Positions 7,256-13,723 of a stretch of DNA of 20,768 bases are shown here, one piece after another. Below the pieces are notes generated by a model. It was not told where the DNA came from. It worked only from the letters and a program-made list of their open reading frames with translations, and made no database searches. The DNA lies in contig DJEQ01000009.1 of the NCBI GenBank assembly GCA_002431355.1, positions 20,888-41,655 of the forward strand, given 5' to 3'. The DNA is from Oribacterium sp. UBA5894 (lineage in GTDB: Bacteria > Bacillota > Clostridia > Lachnospirales > Lachnospiraceae). The position numbers were made by a program, and so were the translations under genes. The stretch's first letter is position 1. Each line of letters opens with the position of its first letter.

Positions 7256-8817
7256 AAAAGAAGAATCGTTTCAGAAGCAGCATCAAGTGGCGCTTCATCG
7301 GCATCTTCATGGGCATCATCACGATTCTCATCATTGCCATCCTGCTGGCAAACTCCTTCCTGCTGGAGGGCTACTATACGAAGCAGAAGATCAGTACGCT
7401 GGAAAATGCGTATACCACACTGGATACGATGCTGAGCGGCGCCTCGGATGGGCAGAGCCGCATTGATCAGCTCTTCCCGGTCGATTTTGATACGGCGGAC
7501 CCCGATACGGAAACGCCCGCGACCAGGTATCTGAAGACGCTCTCAGAAACAAATAATATCAGCGTCGTCATCATTGACACCCAGACGGATCGTGTATTCT
7601 CAACCTATGGAGACCAGAGCCTTCAGTCTCAGAAGCTGAACCGGTACATCTTCGGGAATCGGCAGGGCGAAAAGGGAAGGATCCTCGAAAGCTTTAATAA
7701 TTACAAGATCGAGCAGAATCGCGACACGGACAGTGGAAACATGTATCTTGAAAGCTGGGGATATTTTTCGGATAATACGACGACCTTCATCATGTCGATG
7801 CCGATCTCAAGCCTCCGAGAGTCCGTCGCTTTCTTTAATCGCTTTCTCCTGCTCATTGGCATTTTTGCCCTGATCGCCGGCTCCGTCGTCGTTTACTTTA
7901 CGAGCCGTGAGATTTCGAAGCCGATCAATGATCTCGCCTGTCTCAGCGAGAAGATGTCCCGGCTGGATTTTACCGCACGCTACACAGGGAAGAATTCGGA
8001 TGAAATCGGGGTACTGGGCAACTCCATGAATGCAATGTCTGAGAAGCTCGAGCGCGCCATTGCCGATCTGAAGACGGCAAACAACGAGCTTCAGTCGGAC
8101 ATTGAAAATAAGACCCGGCTTGCAGAGAAGCAGCAGGAATTTATCGCCAATGTTTCCCACGAGCTGAAAACACCGATCGCACTGATTCAGGGCTACGCAG
8201 AGGGGCTCAATGAGGGCCTGGCGGATGACCCGGAGGCGAGAAGCTATTACTGTGGCGTCATTGTGGATGAAGCGAAGCGCATGAATACGATGGTGCATGA
8301 GCTCATGAACCTGAGTGCCATCGAGCAGGGCAAGGATATCCCGGATTTTGCGCTTTTCGATATTTCCAAGGTCGTCCGCGGCGTGGTCACAAAGGCGGAT
8401 ATACTCATTCGGCAGCAGCATGCACATGTGGAAATCGATATCCCAGAAGGCACGATGGTATGGGCAGATGAATTTAAAATTGAAGAGGTCATTACCAATT
8501 ATCTGAACAATGCACTCCATCACCTGCAGGAGCCGAACAACATCAGCCTGTTTTCAGAGCGTGATGCGCATGGAACGGTGTCGATTCATGTAACGAACAC
8601 CGGTAAACAGATTCCGGAGGAGGACCTCCAGCAGATCTGGGAAAAGTTCTTTAAGGTGGATAAGGCACATACCCGCTCCTATGGTGGCAGTGGACTGGGG
8701 CTCAGCATCGTCAAGGCCATCATGAGCTCACATCACCAGAGCTGTGGCGTGAAAAATACACGAACCGGTGTGGATTTCTGGTTTACACTGGATTCCGAGA
8801 AAAAGAAATATACCTGA
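7252..8817 (+). CDS. membrane sensor histidine kinase (HAMP, HisKA, HATPase)
   Basis: The product is 521 residues. It has a basic N-terminus and TM1 (about 14-38), an extracytoplasmic sensor region (about 40-195), TM2 (about 197-217), a HAMP domain (about 218-272), a coiled stretch, a HisKA box NVSHELKTPIALIQGYAEGL with phosphoacceptor H303, and an ATPase domain. The N-box is NYLNNAL. The G1 box reads VTNTGKQIPEEDL, with N where D is usual. The G2 box YGGSGLGLSIVKAIM is intact. It should phosphorylate the adjacent regulator in response to an envelope signal. The ligand cannot be inferred. Confidence 0.93.
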   Translation: MKKKNRFRSSIKWRFIGIFMGIITILIIAILLANSFLLEGYYTKQKISTLENAYTTLDTMLSGASDGQSRIDQLFPVDFDTADPDTETPATRYLKTLSETNNISVVIIDTQTDRVFSTYGDQSLQSQKLNRYIFGNRQGEKGRILESFNNYKIEQNRDTDSGNMYLESWGYFSDNTTTFIMSMPISSLRESVAFFNRFLLLIGIFALIAGSVVVYFTSREISKPINDLACLSEKMSRLDFTARYTGKNSDEIGVLGNSMNAMSEKLERAIADLKTANNELQSDIENKTRLAEKQQEFIANVSHELKTPIALIQGYAEGLNEGLADDPEARSYYCGVIVDEAKRMNTMVHELMNLSAIEQGKDIPDFALFDISKVVRGVVTKADILIRQQHAHVEIDIPEGTMVWADEFKIEEVITNYLNNALHHLQEPNNISLFSERDAHGTVSIHVTNTGKQIPEEDLQQIWEKFFKVDKAHTRSYGGSGLGLSIVKAIMSSHHQSCGVKNTRTGVDFWFTLDSEKKKYT

Positions 8818-8866
8818 AGAAACAAGAGAATCGAATAAAAGAATAGAACAGAATGGAGGAACTACG

Positions 8867-9097
8867 ATGATACATCCAGGCGAAATGATGAAGGCTGCCG
8901 GCCTTTTTAAGAAATTTCAGGCAGACCACCCGAAGGTGGTCTCCTTTGTACAGCACTTTGTCGCAGGCGGAATTCCAGAGGGCTCCGTCATTGAGATCAC
9001 CATTACAAGACCCGGTGAGCACCCGGTCACCACGAACTTCCGTGTGCTTCAGGATGATGTCGAAATGGTCGAAGCATTGAAGAAGATGCAGAAATAA
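8867..9097 (+). CDS. small conserved-looking protein of unknown function
   Basis: The product is 76 residues, starting MIHPGEMMKAAGLFKKF. GGAGGA at 8855-8860 is 6 nt before the ATG, a strong start. There is no signal peptide or membrane segment. The N-terminal half looks helical and basic. The C-terminal half (GSVIEITITRPGEHPVTTNFRVLQDD) looks like beta strands, followed by a short helix ending KKMQK. Similar small proteins are, from memory, annotated only as hypothetical in Clostridia. It sits 49 nt after the kinase gene and 20 nt before a membrane protein gene, probably in one transcript. Function unknown. Confidence 0.75.
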   Translation: MIHPGEMMKAAGLFKKFQADHPKVVSFVQHFVAGGIPEGSVIEITITRPGEHPVTTNFRVLQDDVEMVEALKKMQK

Positions 9098-9117
9098 GTG
9101 AAAAGGTTTTTTGATCT

Positions 9118-10521
9118 ATGAAAATTGCATATATGCTACGGGATCCCCTGGACCTCGCACTTTTATTTGTTTATGTCATCGGCGTGCTGGTGCTGATTTT
9201 TGCCGCGATGCAGCTTCTGCATACCGTGCTGTATAAGGAGCCGAAGGCACGGAAGGATGGCCTTCGCGCACTGCTCCTGAGTCTCGTGCTTCTCGCACCG
9301 CGCATCGTATACCATCGAATTCGTCTGGATGCATCCGACTATACGAAGGCAGTGCAGACCTCCATTCAGGAGCTGCCCGGCACCCGCCTGGATGCGACCT
9401 CCGGTGTGGCGCTGCTATCCGTGCAGCCTGCGGATACGGAGGAAGAGAGCACGGACATCCTGGTGATTTCGGCTCCGCTGTACCGCGCAGATGGCACGGA
9501 AAACATTGAAGGGCTCTCCGTCCTTACGGCGGTGTCTCGGCAAACAGAAAAGCTGAAACGTCCCCTGGAGCTCCGATACCTCGCCTTTACGGGTGAGGCA
9601 GAGGCACTGCAGGGTGCGCGACAGTACCTTTCTTCCCTGTCGGAGGAAGAACGCTCCCGGATCGTCGGAGATCTTCAGCTTGGAGATATTGGTCACGCTG
9701 AAGCGACGGCGTATACCCTGGGCGTGGGCAATGGACGGGAGAATCCGTTGACAGATCGGCTTGTAAAATCGGTGAAGCGCATTACCGGGCAGAAGGCGAC
9801 GCTGACCGCAGACACCTCTTCCGACCATACCGCCTTCAGCATGGAGGGGATTGCTTCCGTCCTGCTCGAGCAGCGTGATGAAGAGCAGGACGAAAAGGAG
9901 AGCGGCGCAGCACGAAGTGAAAGAGAGACGCAGAAGGGCGGGAGTGAATCCGAAGAAAGCCTGGATGAAGGGCAGCTGGCGGACGCGGCGGCCATCGTCG
10001 GTGACAGTGTGCAGCAGATTCTCCGGGAAAAAACGGGCGCCTTCCGTGCAGCCATCGAGCAGATCCCGACGGACGCACGCGGCGCAGGTGCTTTTCAGCC
10101 ACATGCCTCCGTCTTCCCATCGGGAGAGGGGCAGGCGGTCATCGAGCAGCAGCTCGGAACGAAGCTGACGGATACAGGGAAGGTCGATGCAGAGGGGCAG
10201 GCACTTTATAAAGCTTCCCTTTATCTCCTGCAGCAGGATCAGCCCATCCCGGTTTATGTCCATGCTGCAAAAGGCGCATCCGCACACGTTACGGCGATTT
10301 CCGTGGATACTGCAGCACTTGGACTCGACCGTTCCGTACTGCAGCAGACCTTGACCAATTTCTTCGGCGAGGCGAAAGCAGAATCCGAGGAAGGCACACA
10401 GCGCTATCTTGATTCAGAGGCACAGGCGATGTATGATGTAAGCGCTACCATTGACGATGCGTCTGAGGATTTATGCGGTGGAGGGTATGCATTGACGATT
10501 CGACCCGCAGATCCTTCTTGA
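9118..10521 (+). CDS. membrane-anchored M28-peptidase-like protein, probably inactive
   Basis: The product is 467 residues. Two hydrophobic segments (about 14-36 and 47-62) are followed by a soluble region (about 65-260) that resembles the M28 aminopeptidase fold: a substrate-site strand (ILVISAPLYRADG), a helix (GLSVLTAVSRQTEKLKRPLEL), RYLAFTGEAEALQGARQYL (E160, E162), LQLGDIG and SSDHTAFSMEGIASVLL (H237). In active M28 enzymes the first His-Asp pair, the EE dyad and the second Asp bind two zincs. Here the first His and Asp are absent and the dyad reads EAE, so only the last His is clearly kept. A charged Glu/Arg/Gln-rich linker (about 260-290) leads to an unrecognised C-terminal domain. The ribosome binding site (AAAGG) is weak and about 12 nt away. 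Confidence 0.6.
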   Translation: MKIAYMLRDPLDLALLFVYVIGVLVLIFAAMQLLHTVLYKEPKARKDGLRALLLSLVLLAPRIVYHRIRLDASDYTKAVQTSIQELPGTRLDATSGVALLSVQPADTEEESTDILVISAPLYRADGTENIEGLSVLTAVSRQTEKLKRPLELRYLAFTGEAEALQGARQYLSSLSEEERSRIVGDLQLGDIGHAEATAYTLGVGNGRENPLTDRLVKSVKRITGQKATLTADTSSDHTAFSMEGIASVLLEQRDEEQDEKESGAARSERETQKGGSESEESLDEGQLADAAAIVGDSVQQILREKTGAFRAAIEQIPTDARGAGAFQPHASVFPSGEGQAVIEQQLGTKLTDTGKVDAEGQALYKASLYLLQQDQPIPVYVHAAKGASAHVTAISVDTAALGLDRSVLQQTLTNFFGEAKAESEEGTQRYLDSEAQAMYDVSATIDDASEDLCGGGYALTIRPADPS

Positions 10522-10551
10522 AGCATGGATGTATAAAGAGAATATAAAATC

Positions 10552-10619
10552 AGGTGGTACATTTCTCCGGAACATGTTGTCAACTCCATGTTCCGGGCAG
10601 AGAGATGGTCCACCTTTTT
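10552..10619 (+). terminator. nested hairpin terminator or attenuator before the AEC gene
   Basis: CCGGAACATG (10567-10576) and CATGTTCCGG (10587-10596) form a perfect 10-bp stem. It sits inside an outer pairing of AGGTGG (10552-10557) with CCACCT (10610-10615), which runs straight into a T tract. The structure ends only 20 nt before the next start codon, after which AAGGAGAGG serves as ribosome binding site. It may simply end the upstream transcript. A TATAAA at about 10542 would instead place it in the leader of the transporter mRNA as an attenuator. Confidence 0.6.
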
Positions 10620-10638
10620 ATATTTGAAGGAGAGGTAA

Positions 10639-11568
10639 ATGGAACTTGCGCTTATTTCTGCACGGCAGGTGACGGTCTTTTTTCTGCTCATCATGGTGGG
10701 CTACTTCGCCATCCGGACGAATACTCTGAAGCCGGAGGCACGACAGCATTTTTCAAATCTTCTTGTGTCCATTGTCGTCCCATGCATGATCGTGAATTCC
10801 TATATTACGGAATTTGATCCGAAGGTCTTCCATGGCATCGTACTGGCCTTCATTCACTCCTTCATTCTCATCATGATTGGATTCGTGATTGCACGTATCG
10901 CCGGGCGAAAAATGGCCGCAGCTAATCGACCGATTCTTGAATTTGCGATGATGTTTTCCAATGCCGGCTACATGGGCTTCCCGCTGATCCAGGCACTCTT
11001 CGGAAACGAAGGCCTTCTGTATGCAAGCAGCTACAATACCGTTTTTAATATTCTGCTCTGGACCTATGGCTACGCCAGCATATCCGGACAGCTCGAGCCC
11101 AAGCAGGTCATAAAAACGATTCTCCGGACACCGGCGATTCTGGCCGTATTCCTGGGGCTCGGCATCTATCTTTTACAGATTCCGGTACCAGAGCTGATTC
11201 ATCAGCCGCTTTCACAGATCGGAGCACTGAATACTCCGATCAGCATGATCATCACCGGCATTATTCTTGCAGGATCGAGTCTTGGTAAGGTCATCCGGGA
11301 TCGCACGGTCTGTGCGGTCATCGGGCTTCGACTCCTGGTGATTCCAGCGGTATGCCTTCTGATTTATGGCCTTCTTCATATCAGCTTCGGCATGGCCTCG
11401 GATGTTGTGCTTCTGCTGGAGGCCTGCCCATGTGCGGCGATCACCTCGGTGTTCGCGGTGCAGTTTCACTATGATGAAGAGAAGGCCGCCGGCGTGGTTA
11501 TTCTGTCCACGCTCCTCAGTATCCTGACCCTGCCGGTCACCGCATATATCATCACGACCTTCCTGTAA
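10639..11568 (+). CDS. AEC-family (auxin efflux carrier-like) transporter
   Basis: The product is 309 residues with about ten hydrophobic segments in two groups of five. Family features are the N-terminal GYFAIRTNTLKPEARQHFSNLLVSIVVPCMI, FSNAGYMGFPLIQALFGNEGLLYAS after a short cytoplasmic loop, and EACPCAAITSVFAVQFHYDEEKAAGVVILSTLLSILTLP near the C-terminus. AEC proteins are membrane carriers exporting or exchanging organic acids such as malate in bacteria; the plant auxin name does not imply auxin here. AAGGAGAGG before the ATG supports the start. A bidirectional terminator follows. The substrate cannot be predicted. Confidence 0.88.
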   Translation: MELALISARQVTVFFLLIMVGYFAIRTNTLKPEARQHFSNLLVSIVVPCMIVNSYITEFDPKVFHGIVLAFIHSFILIMIGFVIARIAGRKMAAANRPILEFAMMFSNAGYMGFPLIQALFGNEGLLYASSYNTVFNILLWTYGYASISGQLEPKQVIKTILRTPAILAVFLGLGIYLLQIPVPELIHQPLSQIGALNTPISMIITGIILAGSSLGKVIRDRTVCAVIGLRLLVIPAVCLLIYGLLHISFGMASDVVLLLEACPCAAITSVFAVQFHYDEEKAAGVVILSTLLSILTLPVTAYIITTFL

Positions 11569-11612
11569 GCAGCCCTTTGAAAATCCTGCAAGGTGAGAGC
11601 CTGTAATAACAG

Positions 11613-11646
11613 AAAAATCCCCACACCGTTCGGTGCGGGGATTTTT
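11613..11646. terminator. bidirectional terminator
   Basis: AAAAATCCCC (11613-11622) and GGGGATTTTT (11637-11646), with an inner CACC/GGTG stem and one A-C mismatch, form a strong hairpin with A/T runs on both sides. It serves the + strand transporter gene and the convergent - strand secreted-protein gene. Confidence 0.9.
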
Positions 11647-11677
11647 AAATATATTCAGTTTTAGATGAGCCTGAGAA

Positions 11678-12016
11678 TTACTCTAAGCCATAGCCGAGTG
11701 CAGCAGCATTGCCGATGCCCTGAGCATCGAAAGCAGCGCGTGCAGCGTTTGCCATTGCGGCAGCATACTCAGAGTAGCTTGCGTAAGCTGTAGCGTCCAC
11801 AACTGGAGCAGCTACTGCAGCAGGTGCAGGAGCCTCAGCCTGCTCAGCAGCCTCGTGGATTGCGTTTGCATAAGCGGCTGCAGCATAGGAATACGCGTTC
11901 TTTGCGCTTAAGGAACCGATGTCATACTGTGCAACACCAGCGAATGCAGGAACGGACATAGCAGCAACAAGTGCGCCCGTCATTACCATTGTAGCAAGCT
12001 TCTTTGTCATCTTCAT
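11678..12016 (-). CDS. small alanine-rich secreted protein
   Basis: The product is 112 residues. The N-terminus MKMTKKLATMVMTGALVAAMSVPAFA is a textbook signal peptide with cleavage after AFA. The mature part of about 86 residues is very rich in Ala, Tyr and Ser, with YAAAAYANAIHEAAEQAEAPAPAAVAAP and YASYSEYAAAMANAARAAFDAQ suggesting two short amphipathic helices joined by an Ala-Pro linker. The ATG at 12016 is preferred over 12022 because GAGAGG lies about 9 nt before it and only 3 nt before the other. It is divergent from the DNPH1-like gene. No family is recognised. A secreted cell-surface or peptide role is inference. Confidence 0.7.
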   Translation of the reverse strand: MKMTKKLATMVMTGALVAAMSVPAFAGVAQYDIGSLSAKNAYSYAAAAYANAIHEAAEQAEAPAPAAVAAPVVDATAYASYSEYAAAMANAARAAFDAQGIGNAAALGYGLE

Positions 12017-12044
12017 AGTCATGTACCTCTCAGCATATAAGATT

Positions 12045-12078
12045 TGTCACTTGATTCGTGACATGTAAACTATATAAT
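12045..12078 (+). promoter_or_regulatory. promoter with palindromic operator-like site
   Basis: TTGATT (12051-12056) and TATAAT (12073-12078) are spaced by 16 nt and direct transcription toward the DNPH1-like gene. The -35 lies exactly in the centre of the inverted repeat TGTCAC (12045-12050)/GTGACA (12058-12063), the placement expected for a repressor operator. The site also falls in the early leader of the divergent gene. Confidence 0.55.
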
Positions 12079-12079
12079 G

Positions 12080-12088
12080 TTTATAGCA
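12080..12088 (-). promoter_or_regulatory. extended -10 for the alanine-rich secreted protein gene
   Basis: Read on the - strand this is TGCTATAAA, an extended -10. Expected start is near 12073, leaving a leader of about 57 nt to the ATG at 12016. No convincing -35 is seen. It is almost back to back with the + strand promoter. Confidence 0.35.
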
Positions 12089-12162
12089 TACTTCTTACGA
12101 AATTCCTACGATTTTTCGGCATTTTCGTAAATGTTGAACAGAAAATAAAAGAAAGGCTAAAA

Positions 12163-12594
12163 ATGAACAGAAAGATCTATTTTGCAGGCTCCATTCGGGG
12201 AGGCCGGGAGGATGCAGCCCTCTATCGCGACATCATTCACCATATTCAGGAAACGGACATTGTGCTGACAGAGCATATCGGCGCTACAGATCTTAATGCG
12301 CGTGAGCAGGGGCAGAAGGACCAGGACATATATAATCAGGATATGGCCTGGCTCCGCACCTCGGATCTTCTCGTTGCCGAGTGCACCCATCCTTCGCTTG
12401 GCGTTGGCTATGAGCTTTGCGCCGGAGAGCACTACGGGAAGCCATGCTATATCTTTTATCGTCCGTCGGAGACGCAGCTGAGCGCGATGCTGCGGGGCGA
12501 TGCATATTTCCATGTGGAAAGCTACGAGACAAAGGAAGAGCTTTTTCAGAAGCTGGATGCGATTCTGAGAGAAGAGGACGTAAAGGAATCATAA
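12163..12594 (+). CDS. DNPH1-like 2'-deoxynucleoside 5'-phosphate N-hydrolase
   Basis: The product is 143 residues. It has the nucleoside 2-deoxyribosyltransferase fold signatures: N-terminal KIYFAGSIRGGRED (residues 3-16), DIYNQDMAWLRTSDLLVAECTHPSLGVGYELCAG in the middle, and a C-terminal helix. In DNPH1/RCL enzymes the Tyr-Asp segment and the Glu of GVGYE form the active site that cleaves the glycosidic bond of deoxynucleotides, sanitising modified nucleotides such as 5-hydroxymethyl-dUMP. A deoxyribosyltransferase is the alternative. GAAAGG at 12151-12156, 6 nt before the ATG at 12163, and alignment to the family start here reject the longer frame from 12058. Its promoter carries an operator-like palindrome. 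Confidence 0.8.
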   Translation: MNRKIYFAGSIRGGREDAALYRDIIHHIQETDIVLTEHIGATDLNAREQGQKDQDIYNQDMAWLRTSDLLVAECTHPSLGVGYELCAGEHYGKPCYIFYRPSETQLSAMLRGDAYFHVESYETKEELFQKLDAILREEDVKES

Positions 12595-12621
12595 ATACCC
12601 TCGTTCTGACAAAGGGGCCAC

Positions 12622-12931
12622 TACTGTTCACACTATATTGTACTTCTTATACTTTGACATTGCATAATAAGCGCCCTTTCAACGAAAAGAATCCTTTTGA
12701 GCAGACATTTATTCAAATTTTCTTTGGAGACAGAGTTTGACATTGCCGGGAAGCAATGTCGCTTCGGTATATTGTGGCTCCCTGTGAAAAAACTCGACTT
12801 ATCGACAATGCCATGTTGCAATTAATCTTGCCATTGTGTGAGAGCAGCAATGTCATATCAAATGCACCCTTGCCATTGTGTCAATGCGACAATGCCATGT
12901 TAAATACATCTCAGATTTTGTGTGAACAGTA
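12622..12931. mobile_element. MITE-like element with 12-bp inverted ends
   Basis: This stretch has no credible gene. TACTGTTCACAC (12622-12633) and its exact complement GTGTGAACAGTA (12920-12931) bound 310 bp. Inside both ends the sequence remains loosely related in inverted orientation, with TATATT/AAATCT-like tracts then ACATTGC versus GGCATTG. The interior is AT-rich and filled with copies of CAATGYC/GACATTGC motifs, including TTTGACATTGC at 12653 and again at 12736. No target-site duplication or transposase is seen. Size and layout fit a non-autonomous element or its remnant. Confidence 0.45.
12803..12929 (+). repeat. three tandem 42-nt repeats
   Basis: Units start at 12803, 12845 and 12887 (42, 42 and about 43 nt). 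Shared parts are CGACAATGCCATGTT (units 1 and 3; CAGCAATGTCATAT in unit 2) and CTTGCCATTGTGT (units 1 and 2; AGATTTTGTGT in unit 3). Each of the first two units holds an inverted CAATG...CATTG pair, so each could form a hairpin or bind a dimeric protein. Confidence 0.7.
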
Positions 12932-12972
12932 ACAAGGGACCAAAAATCTTGAGAAAAAGATTAAATATACTA

Positions 12973-13001
12973 TTGACATGTAATGGCAAATTCAGTATAG
13001 T
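12973..13001 (+). promoter_or_regulatory. tRNA-Pro promoter
   Basis: TTGACA (12973-12978) and TATAGT (12996-13001) are separated by 17 nt, a near-perfect promoter with a start expected about 20 nt before the tRNA. Confidence 0.8.
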
Positions 13002-13027
13002 ATACGAGTCGCTTGAAGAAAGCGCTT

Positions 13028-13102
13028 CGGGGTGTGGCTCAGTTTGGCTAGAGCACCTGGTTTGGGACCAGGGGGTCGCAAGTTCGAATCTTGTCACCCC
13101 GA
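13028..13102 (+). tRNA. tRNA-Pro (anticodon TGG)
   Basis: The acceptor stem CGGGGTG (13028-13034) pairs with CACCCCG (13095-13101), with discriminator A at 13102. The D arm, the anticodon stem CCTGG/CCAGG with loop TTTGGGA (anticodon TGG), and the T arm with GTTCGAATC are all present. The 3' CCA is not encoded. A terminator follows within 10 nt. Confidence 0.96.
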
Positions 13103-13109
13103 CTTTTTG

Positions 13110-13144
13110 AAGCCATCGAGAATTCGTTCTCGGTGGCTTTTTTT
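13110..13144 (+). terminator. tRNA-Pro terminator
   Basis: AAGCCATCGAGAA (13110-13122) and TTCTCGGTGGCTT (13127-13139) form a 13-bp stem with one G-U pair and a TTCG loop, followed by a T run to 13144. Confidence 0.9.
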
Positions 13145-13214
13145 GCGTTTTTTGGCGTGAATACGTGCTTCTTAGAGCATGAATTGAGCGATTCGGCTCA
13201 CATTCCGAGCCAAA

Positions 13215-13239
13215 TGGCTCAGAAAATGAGCCACTTTTT
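13215..13239 (+). terminator. second terminator-like hairpin
   Basis: TGGCTCA (13215-13221) and TGAGCCA (13227-13233) enclose GAAAA and are followed by C and five T residues. A related GGCTCA/GAGCC pair lies just upstream (13195-13211). It would insulate thrS from tRNA transcription. Confidence 0.6.
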
Positions 13240-13265
13240 GGCACAGATTTGGCATGAATTTGGCA
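13237..13265 (+). repeat. three TTTGGCA repeats at 11-bp spacing
   Basis: TTTGGCA occurs at 13237-13243, 13248-13254 and 13259-13265, each 11 bp apart, about one helical turn. Together with the GGCTCA hairpins it fills the gene-free 13145-13319 stretch upstream of the thrS promoter. No protein-coding gene is seen there. Confidence 0.55.
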
Positions 13266-13319
13266 CGGCATCTCGAATGCATATTACTACTGAAACCGCG
13301 CTATTGAAAAAATAAGTCC

Positions 13320-13348
13320 TTGACAGGGCTTCTGCAGAAACCTACAAT
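13320..13348 (+). promoter_or_regulatory. thrS promoter
   Basis: TTGACA (13320-13325) and TACAAT (13343-13348) with a 17-nt spacer, upstream of the T-box leader; start expected near 13355. Confidence 0.8.
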
Positions 13349-13354
13349 GTCTAT

Positions 13355-13630
13355 GTCAATTGAATAGACCAAATCGTTGAAGAGGACAGTAGTACGAGAT
13401 TCCCGATGCAGAGAAACGCCGGTTGGTGCAAGGCGTAGACGGAGCAAATATGAACACCACCTCGGAGAGATCCTTAATCGGATCCGTTGACTACGTTATC
13501 GTCGAAAGAGTGGTCATCGATGTGGATGCGGAGGCATTCACCCACAGGGCTGTGGCAGATGACAATTTGGGTGGAACCGCGAATCTTCGTCCCAATCAGT
13601 TCACACGAGCTGGTTGGGGCTTTTTTATTT
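13355..13630 (+). promoter_or_regulatory. threonyl T-box riboswitch with terminator
   Basis: This leader senses uncharged tRNA-Thr. The diagnostic T-box core GGGTGGAACCGCG is at 13569-13581. The terminator pairs CCCAATCAG (13591-13599) with CTGGTTGGG (13610-13618) and is followed by TTTTTT. Stem I includes an ACGCC/GGCGT distal stem (13416-13436). The specifier region holds two adjacent ACC triplets (13456-13461), a threonine codon; the first is followed by a purine and is the likelier specifier. Uncharged tRNA should favour the antiterminator and allow thrS transcription. Confidence 0.93.
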
Positions 13631-13723
13631 TATCGCATTCGCGTGTGGCACTAGGCCGGTTGCCTAGACACGAAGCCGACCGTCCCAAAGGGGAGGCTTT
13701 CAAACATTCAAAGGAGAAACAGA

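Noticed and set aside
8584..8625. Histidine kinase G1 box with N instead of D as evidence of a dead kinase
   Set aside because: The NTG-IPEED variant is, from memory, common in clostridial kinases, and the N and G2 boxes and phospho-His are intact.
12058..12162. N-terminal extension of the N-hydrolase from ATG 12058
   Set aside because: It overlaps the promoter -10, and the family alignment and ribosome binding site support ATG 12163.
12803..12929. CRISPR-like array
   Set aside because: The repeats are head to tail without unique spacers and no cas genes are near.
12900..13271. - strand open frame across the tRNA
   Set aside because: It is the familiar spurious translation produced by reading a tRNA gene backwards, with no ribosome binding site.
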